From: Hyphomicrobiales bacterium
Lineage (GTDB): Bacteria > Pseudomonadota > Alphaproteobacteria > Parvibaculales > Parvibaculaceae
DNA length: 64,000 bases
Assembly (NCBI GenBank): GCA_016124805.1
Contig: WGND01000006.1
Coordinates: 62,001 to 126,000, forward strand
Reading direction: 5' to 3'
The position numbers and the translations under genes were made by a program. A model generated the notes under the pieces. It had not been told where the DNA came from and searched no databases. It worked only from the letters and a program-made list of their open reading frames with translations. Of the stretch, positions 53,256 through 60,192 are shown piece after piece. Numbering within the stretch: position 1 is the stretch's first letter; the number at the start of each line of letters is the position of its first letter.

Positions 53256-53283
53256 TTTTTCTGCCTCAAATGAGGGAGAAAAA
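53256..53283. promoter_or_regulatory. 28-bp near-perfect palindrome, likely operator of the four-gene operon
   Basis: The arms are TTTTTCTGCCTCA (53256-53268) and TGAGGGAGAAAAA (53271-53283), separated by AA, with one mismatch. It lies 27 bases before the operon's first start codon. There is no T tract after the stem on either strand, so it is not a terminator. An XRE-domain regulator is encoded in the operon, and such proteins bind short dyads; autoregulation is the natural reading. Confidence 0.65.
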
Positions 53284-53475
53284 CAAGAACCTTATCTGCG
53301 ATCTCCGCGGCCAATGCGGCTTCGCGGCCACGAACCGTCCCGCAAATCCTCTCACAACCGGCGCAGAATAGGCTCGCGAACCCTGGCGGCCCCAAGCCGT
53401 CAGAGATTGGCGATCACCTCTGTAAGCGCGGCCGGAGGGAGTATTGCCTGGTCCAGGGTTCCAAGCGATTGACGC

Positions 53476-54741
53476 TCATTGGAACGGCGCGGCTTGTAGA
53501 AGATCGGAATTCTGCACAACCACCGTACACCAGCGTTGCGCGCGCGTGAGCGCGTTGTAGAGCAGCCGCCGTTTATGCTCGGCGTCGCCGCCAATCTGAT
53601 AGGGCCATAGGATGAAGACGCCCTCGAACTCGCGGTTCTTTGCTTGTTGCACCGTCATGGCCGTGAAATCGTAGCTGTCCGTTCCGTAGCGCTGGCGTCG
53701 AACAGCCACCTGTCGTGCAATAACCGCCTCGATTTCTGCACGGCTTAACTCCGTCCGACCCCTGGCCCGCGCTTGATGCCGTACCCAAGCGCAGGTTTCG
53801 CGGACAGCCCCCGACCGCGGCAGGGCTTCAAGGGCTGTCAACGCCTCAGCCGTACATACAACGCCATTGAGTTGAAGCCCATCGGTCAAGGCGGCCGTCT
53901 CATCCTGCTCCGATCGTTCCCAACGAATCGCGTAGGGTCCATTTCGCTGCTTCCCACAGGAATTTTCGCAAACGCGACGCACAACGCTCTGCGCGAAGCC
54001 GCCTTGAAGCGATGGAGTGATCACCGCGACCCGCCCGCCCTGACGCCACCGGATCGCGCTGGCCAGCATCGCGGCGGCCACTGGCACGCCTTGCGCCGCC
54101 AAAATCCGGAACCCATTTCCCGCTATCGGCGCCTCACCCGCGCGGATCGCCGCGGCTGCGGTCAGCAGAGCCGGCACGTTGGTGCGCCGAACCTGATTTA
54201 GGATTTCGGGTTCACAAACGCCACGCATCCACCCGATCAGCGGGTTCGGGCGCAACGCAGCGTCGAGACACTGAAATTCGTCCGCGGCGATCAGCGTGCG
54301 TGCTGATTGGGCCAGCGCGGAGAGCATTCTGAGCCGCTGCGGCTTCAGGTCCTGAGCTTCATCCACGAGCACGATTGGGAAGCTCGTCGTGACCCACCCA
54401 CGCACTTCCGGCCGTTCGAGCAACATGCCTGCGGCGTCGCATTGCGCATCATACTGGTCATCCTGCGGGGGCTGGATACCAAGCGCGGCAGCGAGGCCGC
54501 GCCAACGACGCAGGAGCCGCCATGCGAAGCTGTCGATAGTGACGCATTCAAAGCGCCGCTTCAGCCCAGGAACGGTCCCTAGCTTGTCGTTCAAGCGTCG
54601 CCTTGCGCCATGCATGAAGGTCAGCGCCAAGACGCGCTGGCCCTCCTGAAGCGGCACCGCCGCAAGCGCTTCACCCAAAGCTTCCATCAATCGAAAGGTC
54701 TTGCCGCAGCCGGCGGGCCCCTCCACCGCAAAGAGCGTCAT
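53476..54741 (-). CDS. gajB: UvrD/PcrA-like helicase, Gabija GajB-type
   Basis: A 421-residue superfamily 1 helicase-type protein. Walker A is VEGPAGCGKT (residues 6-15), Walker B is VLVDEAQD (127-131), and the C-terminus has NALTRAQRWCTVVVQN (motif VI). The length is below a full UvrD helicase, as is known for GajB. The start at 54741 overlaps the stop of the preceding ATPase/TOPRIM gene by four bases (ATGA), and this pairing (OLD-like nuclease then UvrD-like helicase) defines Gabija-type systems. In those, GajB senses or extends nucleotide depletion and DNA damage to license GajA. Confidence 0.82.
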   Translation of the reverse strand: MTLFAVEGPAGCGKTFRLMEALGEALAAVPLQEGQRVLALTFMHGARRRLNDKLGTVPGLKRRFECVTIDSFAWRLLRRWRGLAAALGIQPPQDDQYDAQCDAAGMLLERPEVRGWVTTSFPIVLVDEAQDLKPQRLRMLSALAQSARTLIAADEFQCLDAALRPNPLIGWMRGVCEPEILNQVRRTNVPALLTAAAAIRAGEAPIAGNGFRILAAQGVPVAAAMLASAIRWRQGGRVAVITPSLQGGFAQSVVRRVCENSCGKQRNGPYAIRWERSEQDETAALTDGLQLNGVVCTAEALTALEALPRSGAVRETCAWVRHQARARGRTELSRAEIEAVIARQVAVRRQRYGTDSYDFTAMTVQQAKNREFEGVFILWPYQIGGDAEHKRRLLYNALTRAQRWCTVVVQNSDLLQAAPFQ

Positions 54742-56558
54742 GGCTGGAAGATCCGGATATGTGGATTTTCGCCAGCAGCGGCCGTGAACCGCCCGCTGTC
54801 GCCCCCAAGCAGAACGTCGGTCATGGCATTCAACAGCTCCCGAGCCCGTCGGCAACAGGCCTCCGTCGAGCCAATGACGTCAGCGACGACCTCGTATACA
54901 ATCTGGTCTTGCTTCAGCCCATGCGCCGTACGGTCCTCGGACTTCAGTCGTGCAACGAGGGCCGCAATTGTCGCAGGAGGCGGCGCTATCGATTGCGCCA
55001 ACGCGGCGGTTGCCGCTGCGCTATCCGCCTCCAGTATCCAACCTATGACGTCTTCAACTGTCCAGCCATCCGGCCACCGAAGAATTGACGCCGGTCTCGC
55101 CGCAGCAGCAGCAAGAGCCTGGGCATAACCAACACCCGTCCCATCGCCATCGACCAGAGCGGAAATGCGCGGGTGTAGGGGAATCAGAGCCGCCACCGTC
55201 GCTTCGACGGCGGCATCATGAGTAGGGACCACGCCGACATAGGAGCCAAAGCGACTTTCGTCCGCCGCCGCCCATTCCTGTCGGATATCCACCGCACGCA
55301 CGAGCAGCTTCAGCCAATCATGGTCCGTCCGTCCCTCCGGCACGAGCATTGCGTCGTGCATGACGGCGGCGATCGTGTCCACGCGGTTGAGCTGAAAGAG
55401 CTTTCGTACCCCGTTCGGCGTGGCGGCAGGCAGCGCCGCGGCGAGCAGCGGCGTGGACGATAACGCGCCACCCTCGTTGCGCAGCACCGCCACAGCTTGC
55501 GGATCGGAGATGGCCGCAACCAACGGCGAATGCGTGGAGACGAACGTCTGGGTCGACAATGCCTGAATGCGGTGCACGAGCCGTCGCTGCAGCGGCGGCG
55601 GAACGTGCAGCTCCGGTTCCTCCAGCGCCATCCAAAAGCCGTCGCCCGCATCTGCACGCTGTCGTCCGAACTGCAAAAGGAGAAGGAGGTGTTGCAATGA
55701 GATGAGACCACTGCCGTGGCGTTTTGCGGGCAAGCCCAACGCCGCGTCCGCCTGCGCATAATGCGGAACGACGGCTTCAAGCAAGCCATCGCTATCTGTA
55801 GCCGTCACCCGAAGATGAAGCCGCGGCTGGGTGCGGAAGAACCCGGCCAACTCAGTATTGAGCCGCGCGACAATCGGTTCCAGCCGAGGATCAGCTTCAA
55901 GGGGCTGTACGGGCGCGCGAAGGCGATCGCGCTCGCCAAGCACCGACTCCGCAGGCTGGCCGCCGCCCGATGCGACCACACGCCGAAACAGTTCCGAGCC
56001 GAAGGAAACCACTCGATCCCACGTGCGGCTGGCCGGAACCAGGAAAAACCCAACCTCGCGGATCAATCGGGCCGGTACGGCGGTCCACAGTTCGTCCACG
56101 AACACGTCTGCGACTGCGTCGTCATCGTGAAAGTACCGAATTGTTTCGACCTCCAGCGAAGGACGGTCGAAGCGGGCACAGAACCCGATTTGGCATGCAA
56201 GGCGCCAAGCTGGGTCGTCGCGGGTGGCTGAAACGTTGCCTGTCGCCGGGTTCCGCCATTTGATGACGCCACGGTCGTCTCTGAACCAATCGGCATGGTC
56301 GGCAGGCTCGTCACCATCGAACCCTGTGATTGTCGCCACGAGACGGATCCGGTCGGCTGGCTGGGGATCGCCCCCGAAAAAATCGTGCTCCGTCAGGGCG
56401 CGGACCATGCGATCTCGGCCGAAGAGCAGCGCCAACGCCTCAATGACCGTGGTCTTGCCGCAGTTGTTGGGGCCAACGAACACCGTATGCGGGCCGAACC
56501 GGATGTGCCCGTTCCTGATCCCGCGAAAGTTCTCAATGCGCAGATCGGCAATCTGCAT
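54738..56558 (-). CDS. gajA: OLD-family ATPase/TOPRIM nuclease, Gabija GajA-type
   Basis: A 606-residue protein. The N-terminal ABC-type ATPase has FRGIRNGHIRFGPHTVFVGPNNCGKTTVIEAL with Walker A. A Walker B-type ALEEPELHVPPP lies near residue 313, and the H-loop is TFVSTHSPLV. The C-terminal TOPRIM nuclease domain has its Glu in VPEGRTDHDW near 408 and the DxD pair in LVDGDGTGV near 467. It is the architecture of OLD/GajA nucleases. The ATG at 56558 fits the GGGGAG site; an ATG at 56567 sits too close to it. Named class-2 OLD, or Gabija, because the UvrD-like gene follows by overlap. Confidence 0.85.
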   Translation of the reverse strand: MQIADLRIENFRGIRNGHIRFGPHTVFVGPNNCGKTTVIEALALLFGRDRMVRALTEHDFFGGDPQPADRIRLVATITGFDGDEPADHADWFRDDRGVIKWRNPATGNVSATRDDPAWRLACQIGFCARFDRPSLEVETIRYFHDDDAVADVFVDELWTAVPARLIREVGFFLVPASRTWDRVVSFGSELFRRVVASGGGQPAESVLGERDRLRAPVQPLEADPRLEPIVARLNTELAGFFRTQPRLHLRVTATDSDGLLEAVVPHYAQADAALGLPAKRHGSGLISLQHLLLLLQFGRQRADAGDGFWMALEEPELHVPPPLQRRLVHRIQALSTQTFVSTHSPLVAAISDPQAVAVLRNEGGALSSTPLLAAALPAATPNGVRKLFQLNRVDTIAAVMHDAMLVPEGRTDHDWLKLLVRAVDIRQEWAAADESRFGSYVGVVPTHDAAVEATVAALIPLHPRISALVDGDGTGVGYAQALAAAAARPASILRWPDGWTVEDVIGWILEADSAAATAALAQSIAPPPATIAALVARLKSEDRTAHGLKQDQIVYEVVADVIGSTEACCRRARELLNAMTDVLLGGDSGRFTAAAGENPHIRIFQP

Positions 56559-56615
56559 GATGTTCATCTCCCCAGCTCACCGCTCTACGGGATTGGCGGT
56601 GGATTTATTGGTCCC

Positions 56616-57542
56616 TTATTCGGCGCCTCCGGTCGAAGATGCCGAAGGCAGCCACGGTCCGCCCGGCGGCCACACGTGTCCCTCTTCCCCCGCAGAGCCT
56701 AAAGGCATCAGGAAAGCACGGAGAGCAGCGATGACGACAGTGAAGGTGTCCGGCGCCGCCGCCATGCGCTCGCGTCCCAGGAAGGTTCGCCATTGGACGG
56801 CCCATGCCGAGGCGAATTCGTCGCTCAGCCCCACAGGCGTATCAGTCGGCAATGTGGTTTCGCGCCGTTCAAATGTGCGTCGCACTGCATCGACAAGAAC
56901 CGGCTGACGAAATTCGAAAGTCTGCGCGATCAGCCAAAGGTCATAGAAATCCTTGAGGCGGCTGTTGGCCATGCCGAGCGTGACCAATGCCTCGAATTTT
57001 TCGGCCACTACCGTTTCGACGGGATAAGCTCGAAGATGCGGCGCCGGGGCGTCCAGAAGAACGGGATAGTCGATCTCGACAGCCGCGGGCGTAATGGCGT
57101 CGCCAAAACCAATGTCGACCTGGATCGAAATACGCGCCCCGGCGATGGTTGCCGTTGTGCGCACCCGCACGCCACCATATTCCACCTCCTCGCGGATCGC
57201 CGCCGCCGTCAACGCTGCGACATCAAACGTCACACCGTCATCGGCGACCGGCTGCGCACAAATGGCCCGGAAGGTTTCGGCAATGGCCTCGGCGTCGTTG
57301 TCGCCATGGCCAAGCAAGTCCAGGTCGCGGGTCGGCCGGAATGGATCAGTTACCCACGTCACGAAGAGCATCGCGCCCTTCAGGATGAAACGGTCACGAT
57401 GACGCGATACACTCAGCCGGTAGAGCAGGCGTTCGAGCGCATACCGCGTCAGCAGAATTTGAAAGTCCGACCGCTCGGCGCGTGCGCGATCGAGGAGACG
57501 CGCCCGGACCGAGGCGCCGATGTTGCGGGGCTCACGCGGCAT
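56616..57542 (-). CDS. abiEii: AbiEii-type nucleotidyltransferase toxin
   Basis: A 308-residue protein of the AbiEii/AbiGii family. FILKGAMLF and TRDLDLLG (metal-binding DxD) near residues 53-78 are the nucleotidyltransferase motifs, and the central PVETVVAEKFEALVTLG and DFYDLWLIA are the family's later conserved blocks. AbiEii is the toxin of a type IV toxin-antitoxin pair that binds GTP and is bacteriostatic. It overlaps the antitoxin stop by a few bases and lies 57 bases before the GajA start on the same strand. Confidence 0.93.
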   Translation of the reverse strand: MPREPRNIGASVRARLLDRARAERSDFQILLTRYALERLLYRLSVSRHRDRFILKGAMLFVTWVTDPFRPTRDLDLLGHGDNDAEAIAETFRAICAQPVADDGVTFDVAALTAAAIREEVEYGGVRVRTTATIAGARISIQVDIGFGDAITPAAVEIDYPVLLDAPAPHLRAYPVETVVAEKFEALVTLGMANSRLKDFYDLWLIAQTFEFRQPVLVDAVRRTFERRETTLPTDTPVGLSDEFASAWAVQWRTFLGRERMAAAPDTFTVVIAALRAFLMPLGSAGEEGHVWPPGGPWLPSASSTGGAE

Positions 57543-58152
57543 CGGACACCATCGCTTCGACGTAGGGGCGCATCACCGACCAGACCCGTGCTTTTCGTGC
57601 ATGGCGCCAGAGTTCATCGGGTGTGCAGCGGCGACGGCGAAGGCCTTCGCGCAGCCCCTCCATCGCCACGTCGAGCCCGACTTTCGCGCGATAACGGAAG
57701 CAGTCGACGATCGTCCTTGCGGGCTCGGTGATAGGGACTTCGACGCCCTCAATGCGATGCCGCACAACCCCCTCCGTCAGCGCCAGCCCTGCAAAGCGCA
57801 CGAAACGGATGCGCGGATAGTCGATCTTTGGTCGCCAAGCGGTGCGATCGATGGCCATCCATATGGCGGACGGCATCTGCAGCGTCAGTTCGTGGAACTG
57901 AAGCGCCGAGGTCAGGCAAACAATGCCTTTGGGTACCAGGGCGGCAGCCTCGGCCAGCGCATGGGCGGCCTCGACTTGCGTGTCGGAAAGCTGGTAAAGG
58001 CCCCGTGCCGGGCGCACGACCACCCCCTCCCGCACGAGACGGGCCAGCGTTTCCGGCCCGATTCCTTCGGCGACGAAATCCTTAAGCCTGAGCATTCCCC
58101 GGGCTTTCAGAAGATCGAGCGCGCGGATTCGCTGGGCGCTTGTGGACGGCAT
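57532..58152 (-). CDS. abiEi: AbiEi-type antitoxin and autorepressor
   Basis: A 206-residue protein. An N-terminal winged helix-turn-helix (QRIRALDLLKARGMLRLKDFVAEG, about residues 6-60) is followed by the AbiEi antitoxin region (LVPKGIVCLTSALQFHEL). In the AbiE pair this protein neutralises the toxin and represses its own promoter by binding inverted repeats. Such repeats are visible upstream. I used ATG 58152, which is where the HTH region begins; the frame continues upstream but into sequence that carries the operator. Confidence 0.93.
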   Translation of the reverse strand: MPSTSAQRIRALDLLKARGMLRLKDFVAEGIGPETLARLVREGVVVRPARGLYQLSDTQVEAAHALAEAAALVPKGIVCLTSALQFHELTLQMPSAIWMAIDRTAWRPKIDYPRIRFVRFAGLALTEGVVRHRIEGVEVPITEPARTIVDCFRYRAKVGLDVAMEGLREGLRRRRCTPDELWRHARKARVWSVMRPYVEAMVSDAA

Positions 58153-58157
58153 GATCG

Positions 58158-58203
58158 GTGATAGTTCCTCTGCTCTTCCAAAGATTAGCAGAGGTTTTAT
58201 CAC
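58158..58203. promoter_or_regulatory. 46-bp dyad operator of the AbiE operon
   Basis: Two mirror arms are visible: GTGATA-n3-CCTCTGCT (58158-58174) and AGCAGAGG-n3-TATCAC (58187-58203), with 12 bases between. Both inner and outer parts pair perfectly. AbiEi antitoxins are known to bind inverted repeats in their promoter, cooperatively, so this is the expected autoregulatory site. The site starts six bases upstream of the abiEi start codon. Confidence 0.75.
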
Positions 58204-58484
58204 AAAACACCCCTCCTGGAAACCTGAAACAAATCGGCTGCTGGAGGCCGCCCATGGGGGGAAAGCCTTCCCCTGCCTGCAACCCGCCCTAGGCGGTTTT
58301 CCGGCACCCCTTCGAGCGGGGGAACCCCGCAACGCCCCTGCTCGACCCAAGGAAGTCGGCCCTATCAGTCTCGGGCGCCCCCGCAACGAGACGGAAGCGC
58401 CGCGTTGGAACCCAGTGCCGCCAACCGGATCCAGTTTGCGACCGTCTGGCCCCTGACAAAGAGTGAGAGTGCGGACCGGGTTTG

Positions 58485-58541
58485 CCGTGACGGGTTGGAA
58501 GCCGAGGGAGAGGCCCCCGGCGCCCGTCGCGGAGACCCGCG
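58485..58541 (+). ncRNA. Structured 5' leader of ardC (radC-like motif, copy A)
   Basis: The outer stem is GACGGG (58489-58494) and CCCGTC (58523-58528). An inner stem with CCGaGGG and CCCcCGG encloses AGAGG. The ribosome site GGAG follows and then ATG 58542. The same outer stem, CGAGAGAG-type loop and following GCGGAG occur before the ParB-like gene and before the strawberry-notch-like gene. The Rfam radC RNA motif is known for the 5' leader of DNA-binding, antirestriction, integrase and methyltransferase genes on mobile elements. The identity is my belief, not a search result. From the AbiE operator to this leader, about 280 bases show no gene. Confidence 0.65.
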
Positions 58542-59504
58542 ATGTCCAGACATGCTGCTCGCGCCCGTTCCGGCTCCGACCGGACGAGCCTCTATGACGA
58601 AATCACCGGAAATATCCTCGCCGAGCTGGAGGCCAGCCGGCTTCCCTGGATCCAGCCCTGGGGCACGGCGGCGGCGAAGGCGCCGCTGGCCATGCCGAAG
58701 AACGCCGCCACCGGGCGCGTCTATTCCGGCGTGAATGTGCTCATCCTTTGGGGCGCGGTCATCGACCATGGCTTTCCCACCCAGAGCTGGCTCACTTTCA
58801 GGCAGGCCCTCGGTCTTGGAGGTCATGTCCGCAAGGGCGAGCATGGAACCACCGTCGTCTATGCCGACCGCTTTGTCCCCGACGACGAGAAGCGGCGCGC
58901 CCGCGAGACCGGCGAGGAAGCCCAGGCGATCCCGTTCCTGAAGCGCTTCACGGTTTTCAACCTGGCGCAATGCGAGGGCCTGCCCGACGACCTCGCGATT
59001 GTCGCGCCGCCGCCCGAACCTGGCCTGATCGAGCCGAAGGTGGATGCCCTGATCAAGGCGAGCGGCATCGATTTCCGCATCGGCGGCAACCGTGCCTTCT
59101 ATGTGCCGGCGCGCGATTATGTCATGGTCCCGCCGCCCCAGGCCTTCTTCGAGCCCATCAACTGGCATCGGACGGCCTTGCATGAATGCTCCCATGCCAG
59201 CGGGGCACCGCATAGACTGAATCGCGACCTCTCCGGTTCCTTTGGCACGAAGAAGTACGCCTTCGAGGAGCTGATCGCCGAGATTTCAGCGGCATTCTGC
59301 TGTGCTGCGCTCGGCATCGTGCCGACCGTGCGGCACGCCGATTACATCGGCTCCTGGGCCGAGGTTCTGCGCGAGGACAATCGCGCCATCGTCCGCGCAG
59401 CGTCGCAGGCCAGCAAGGCCGCCGATTTCCTGCTCGGCTTCCTGCCCGAAGACGAACGACTTGCTCGGGTTTCCGCCGACGCCGGCGAGCGGGAGGCGGC
59501 CTGA
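58542..59504 (+). CDS. ardC: ArdC-like antirestriction protein
   Basis: A 320-residue protein of the ArdC/DUF1738 family. The N-terminus SLYDEITGNILAELEASRLPWIQPW is the ssDNA-binding domain pattern, and WGAVIDHGFPTQSWLTFRQALGLGGHVRKGEHG is its conserved core. The C-terminal zincin-like peptidase part has HECSH (214-218), ASGAPHRLNRD, and a Glu in FEELIAEI. ArdC-type proteins protect incoming DNA from restriction during conjugation. The start ATG 58542 has GGAG ten bases before. It overlaps the next gene (TGATG). Confidence 0.95.
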   Translation: MSRHAARARSGSDRTSLYDEITGNILAELEASRLPWIQPWGTAAAKAPLAMPKNAATGRVYSGVNVLILWGAVIDHGFPTQSWLTFRQALGLGGHVRKGEHGTTVVYADRFVPDDEKRRARETGEEAQAIPFLKRFTVFNLAQCEGLPDDLAIVAPPPEPGLIEPKVDALIKASGIDFRIGGNRAFYVPARDYVMVPPPQAFFEPINWHRTALHECSHASGAPHRLNRDLSGSFGTKKYAFEELIAEISAAFCCAALGIVPTVRHADYIGSWAEVLREDNRAIVRAASQASKAADFLLGFLPEDERLARVSADAGEREAA

Positions 59505-60031
59505 TGCGCGCGCCGTCTCCAGCAGGCCGGCGACGCTTCCGGCAGGAATCCCCGTCATCCCCCGTGGCCGGTCATGCGTCCGCACGGGCGCGCAGCTCAT
59601 CGACGCGCTGGCGGGGCAAATATCTCTTCGACAATTCGGTTGAGTTTCTCGCCGGGGCGCGCCACCTCGTGTCAGCGGGCGATCCCCATTCTCGCGAAAT
59701 CCTCTTTCATCTCATCGGATGCTCCGTCGAGCTGTCGCTAAAATCCTATCTGCATTTCCGGGGGTGGAACGACGACCAGTGTCGACGAGAGGTCCGGCAC
59801 GATCTGGTCAAGGCGCTCGCCGCCGCGGAACGGCTCGGATTGCATCGGCGTCATCCGGACGTGCGGATGCTGACGCGGATCTTGTCGCCCTATTATCGCT
59901 GCCATCGCATCCGCGAGCTGGCGAAGCGCGACCCGGCGCCGATATCGCCCGAATGGGCGTTGCAGGCGGCCGAAGGGCTGCTGGACGATGTTCTGGCCTC
60001 CGTGACGGGACCTCCCCGTTCCAGGGGCTAA
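59504..60031 (+). CDS. HEPN-like hypothetical protein
   Basis: A 175-residue protein. The N-terminal 40 residues are Arg/Ser/Pro-rich and probably not the true start. From about residue 43, SVEFLAGARHLVSAG and then CSVELSLKSYLHFRG, followed by RREVRHDLVKALAAAERLGL, match the HEPN helical pattern. The last segment has the R-x4-H spacing of HEPN RNases (R-R-E-V-R-H), which could be coincidental. It is co-transcribed with ardC by overlap of start and stop. A role as an RNase toxin, or as an accessory to ArdC, is inference only. Confidence 0.6.
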   Translation: MRAPSPAGRRRFRQESPSSPVAGHASARARSSSTRWRGKYLFDNSVEFLAGARHLVSAGDPHSREILFHLIGCSVELSLKSYLHFRGWNDDQCRREVRHDLVKALAAAERLGLHRRHPDVRMLTRILSPYYRCHRIRELAKRDPAPISPEWALQAAEGLLDDVLASVTGPPRSRG

Positions 60032-60133
60032 CCGGATGCCGGCGTCTGCTGCGCGCCGGCCGCCGACCCTCGCTTCTCCGCCCCCTCGGTCTTCGCTTTC
60101 GCCGCCACGAGAGGAAGAGGGCCGAGGGGATTT

Positions 60134-60192
60134 TCGTGACGGGTTTCCGGTCGAGAGAGAGGCTCTCGGCGCCCGTCGCGGAGATTATCCCC
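60134..60192 (+). ncRNA. Structured 5' leader of the ParB-like gene (radC-like motif, copy B)
   Basis: The outer stem is GACGGG (60138-60143) and CCCGTC (60172-60177). The inner stem, CGAGAG (60152-60157) and CTCTCG (60163-60168), has loop AGAGG. GGAG follows at 60180-60183, then ATG 60193. It is the best-formed of three copies in the window. Confidence 0.7.

Noticed and set aside
53159-53395. A 78-codon minus-strand frame upstream of the four-gene operon
   Set aside because: It runs through the palindrome and promoter area and has no ribosome site or similarity.
59719-60192. Upstream extension of the ParB-like frame to an ATG at 59719
   Set aside because: It would overlap the HEPN-like gene and pass through the structured leader. 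The domain and leader point to 60193.
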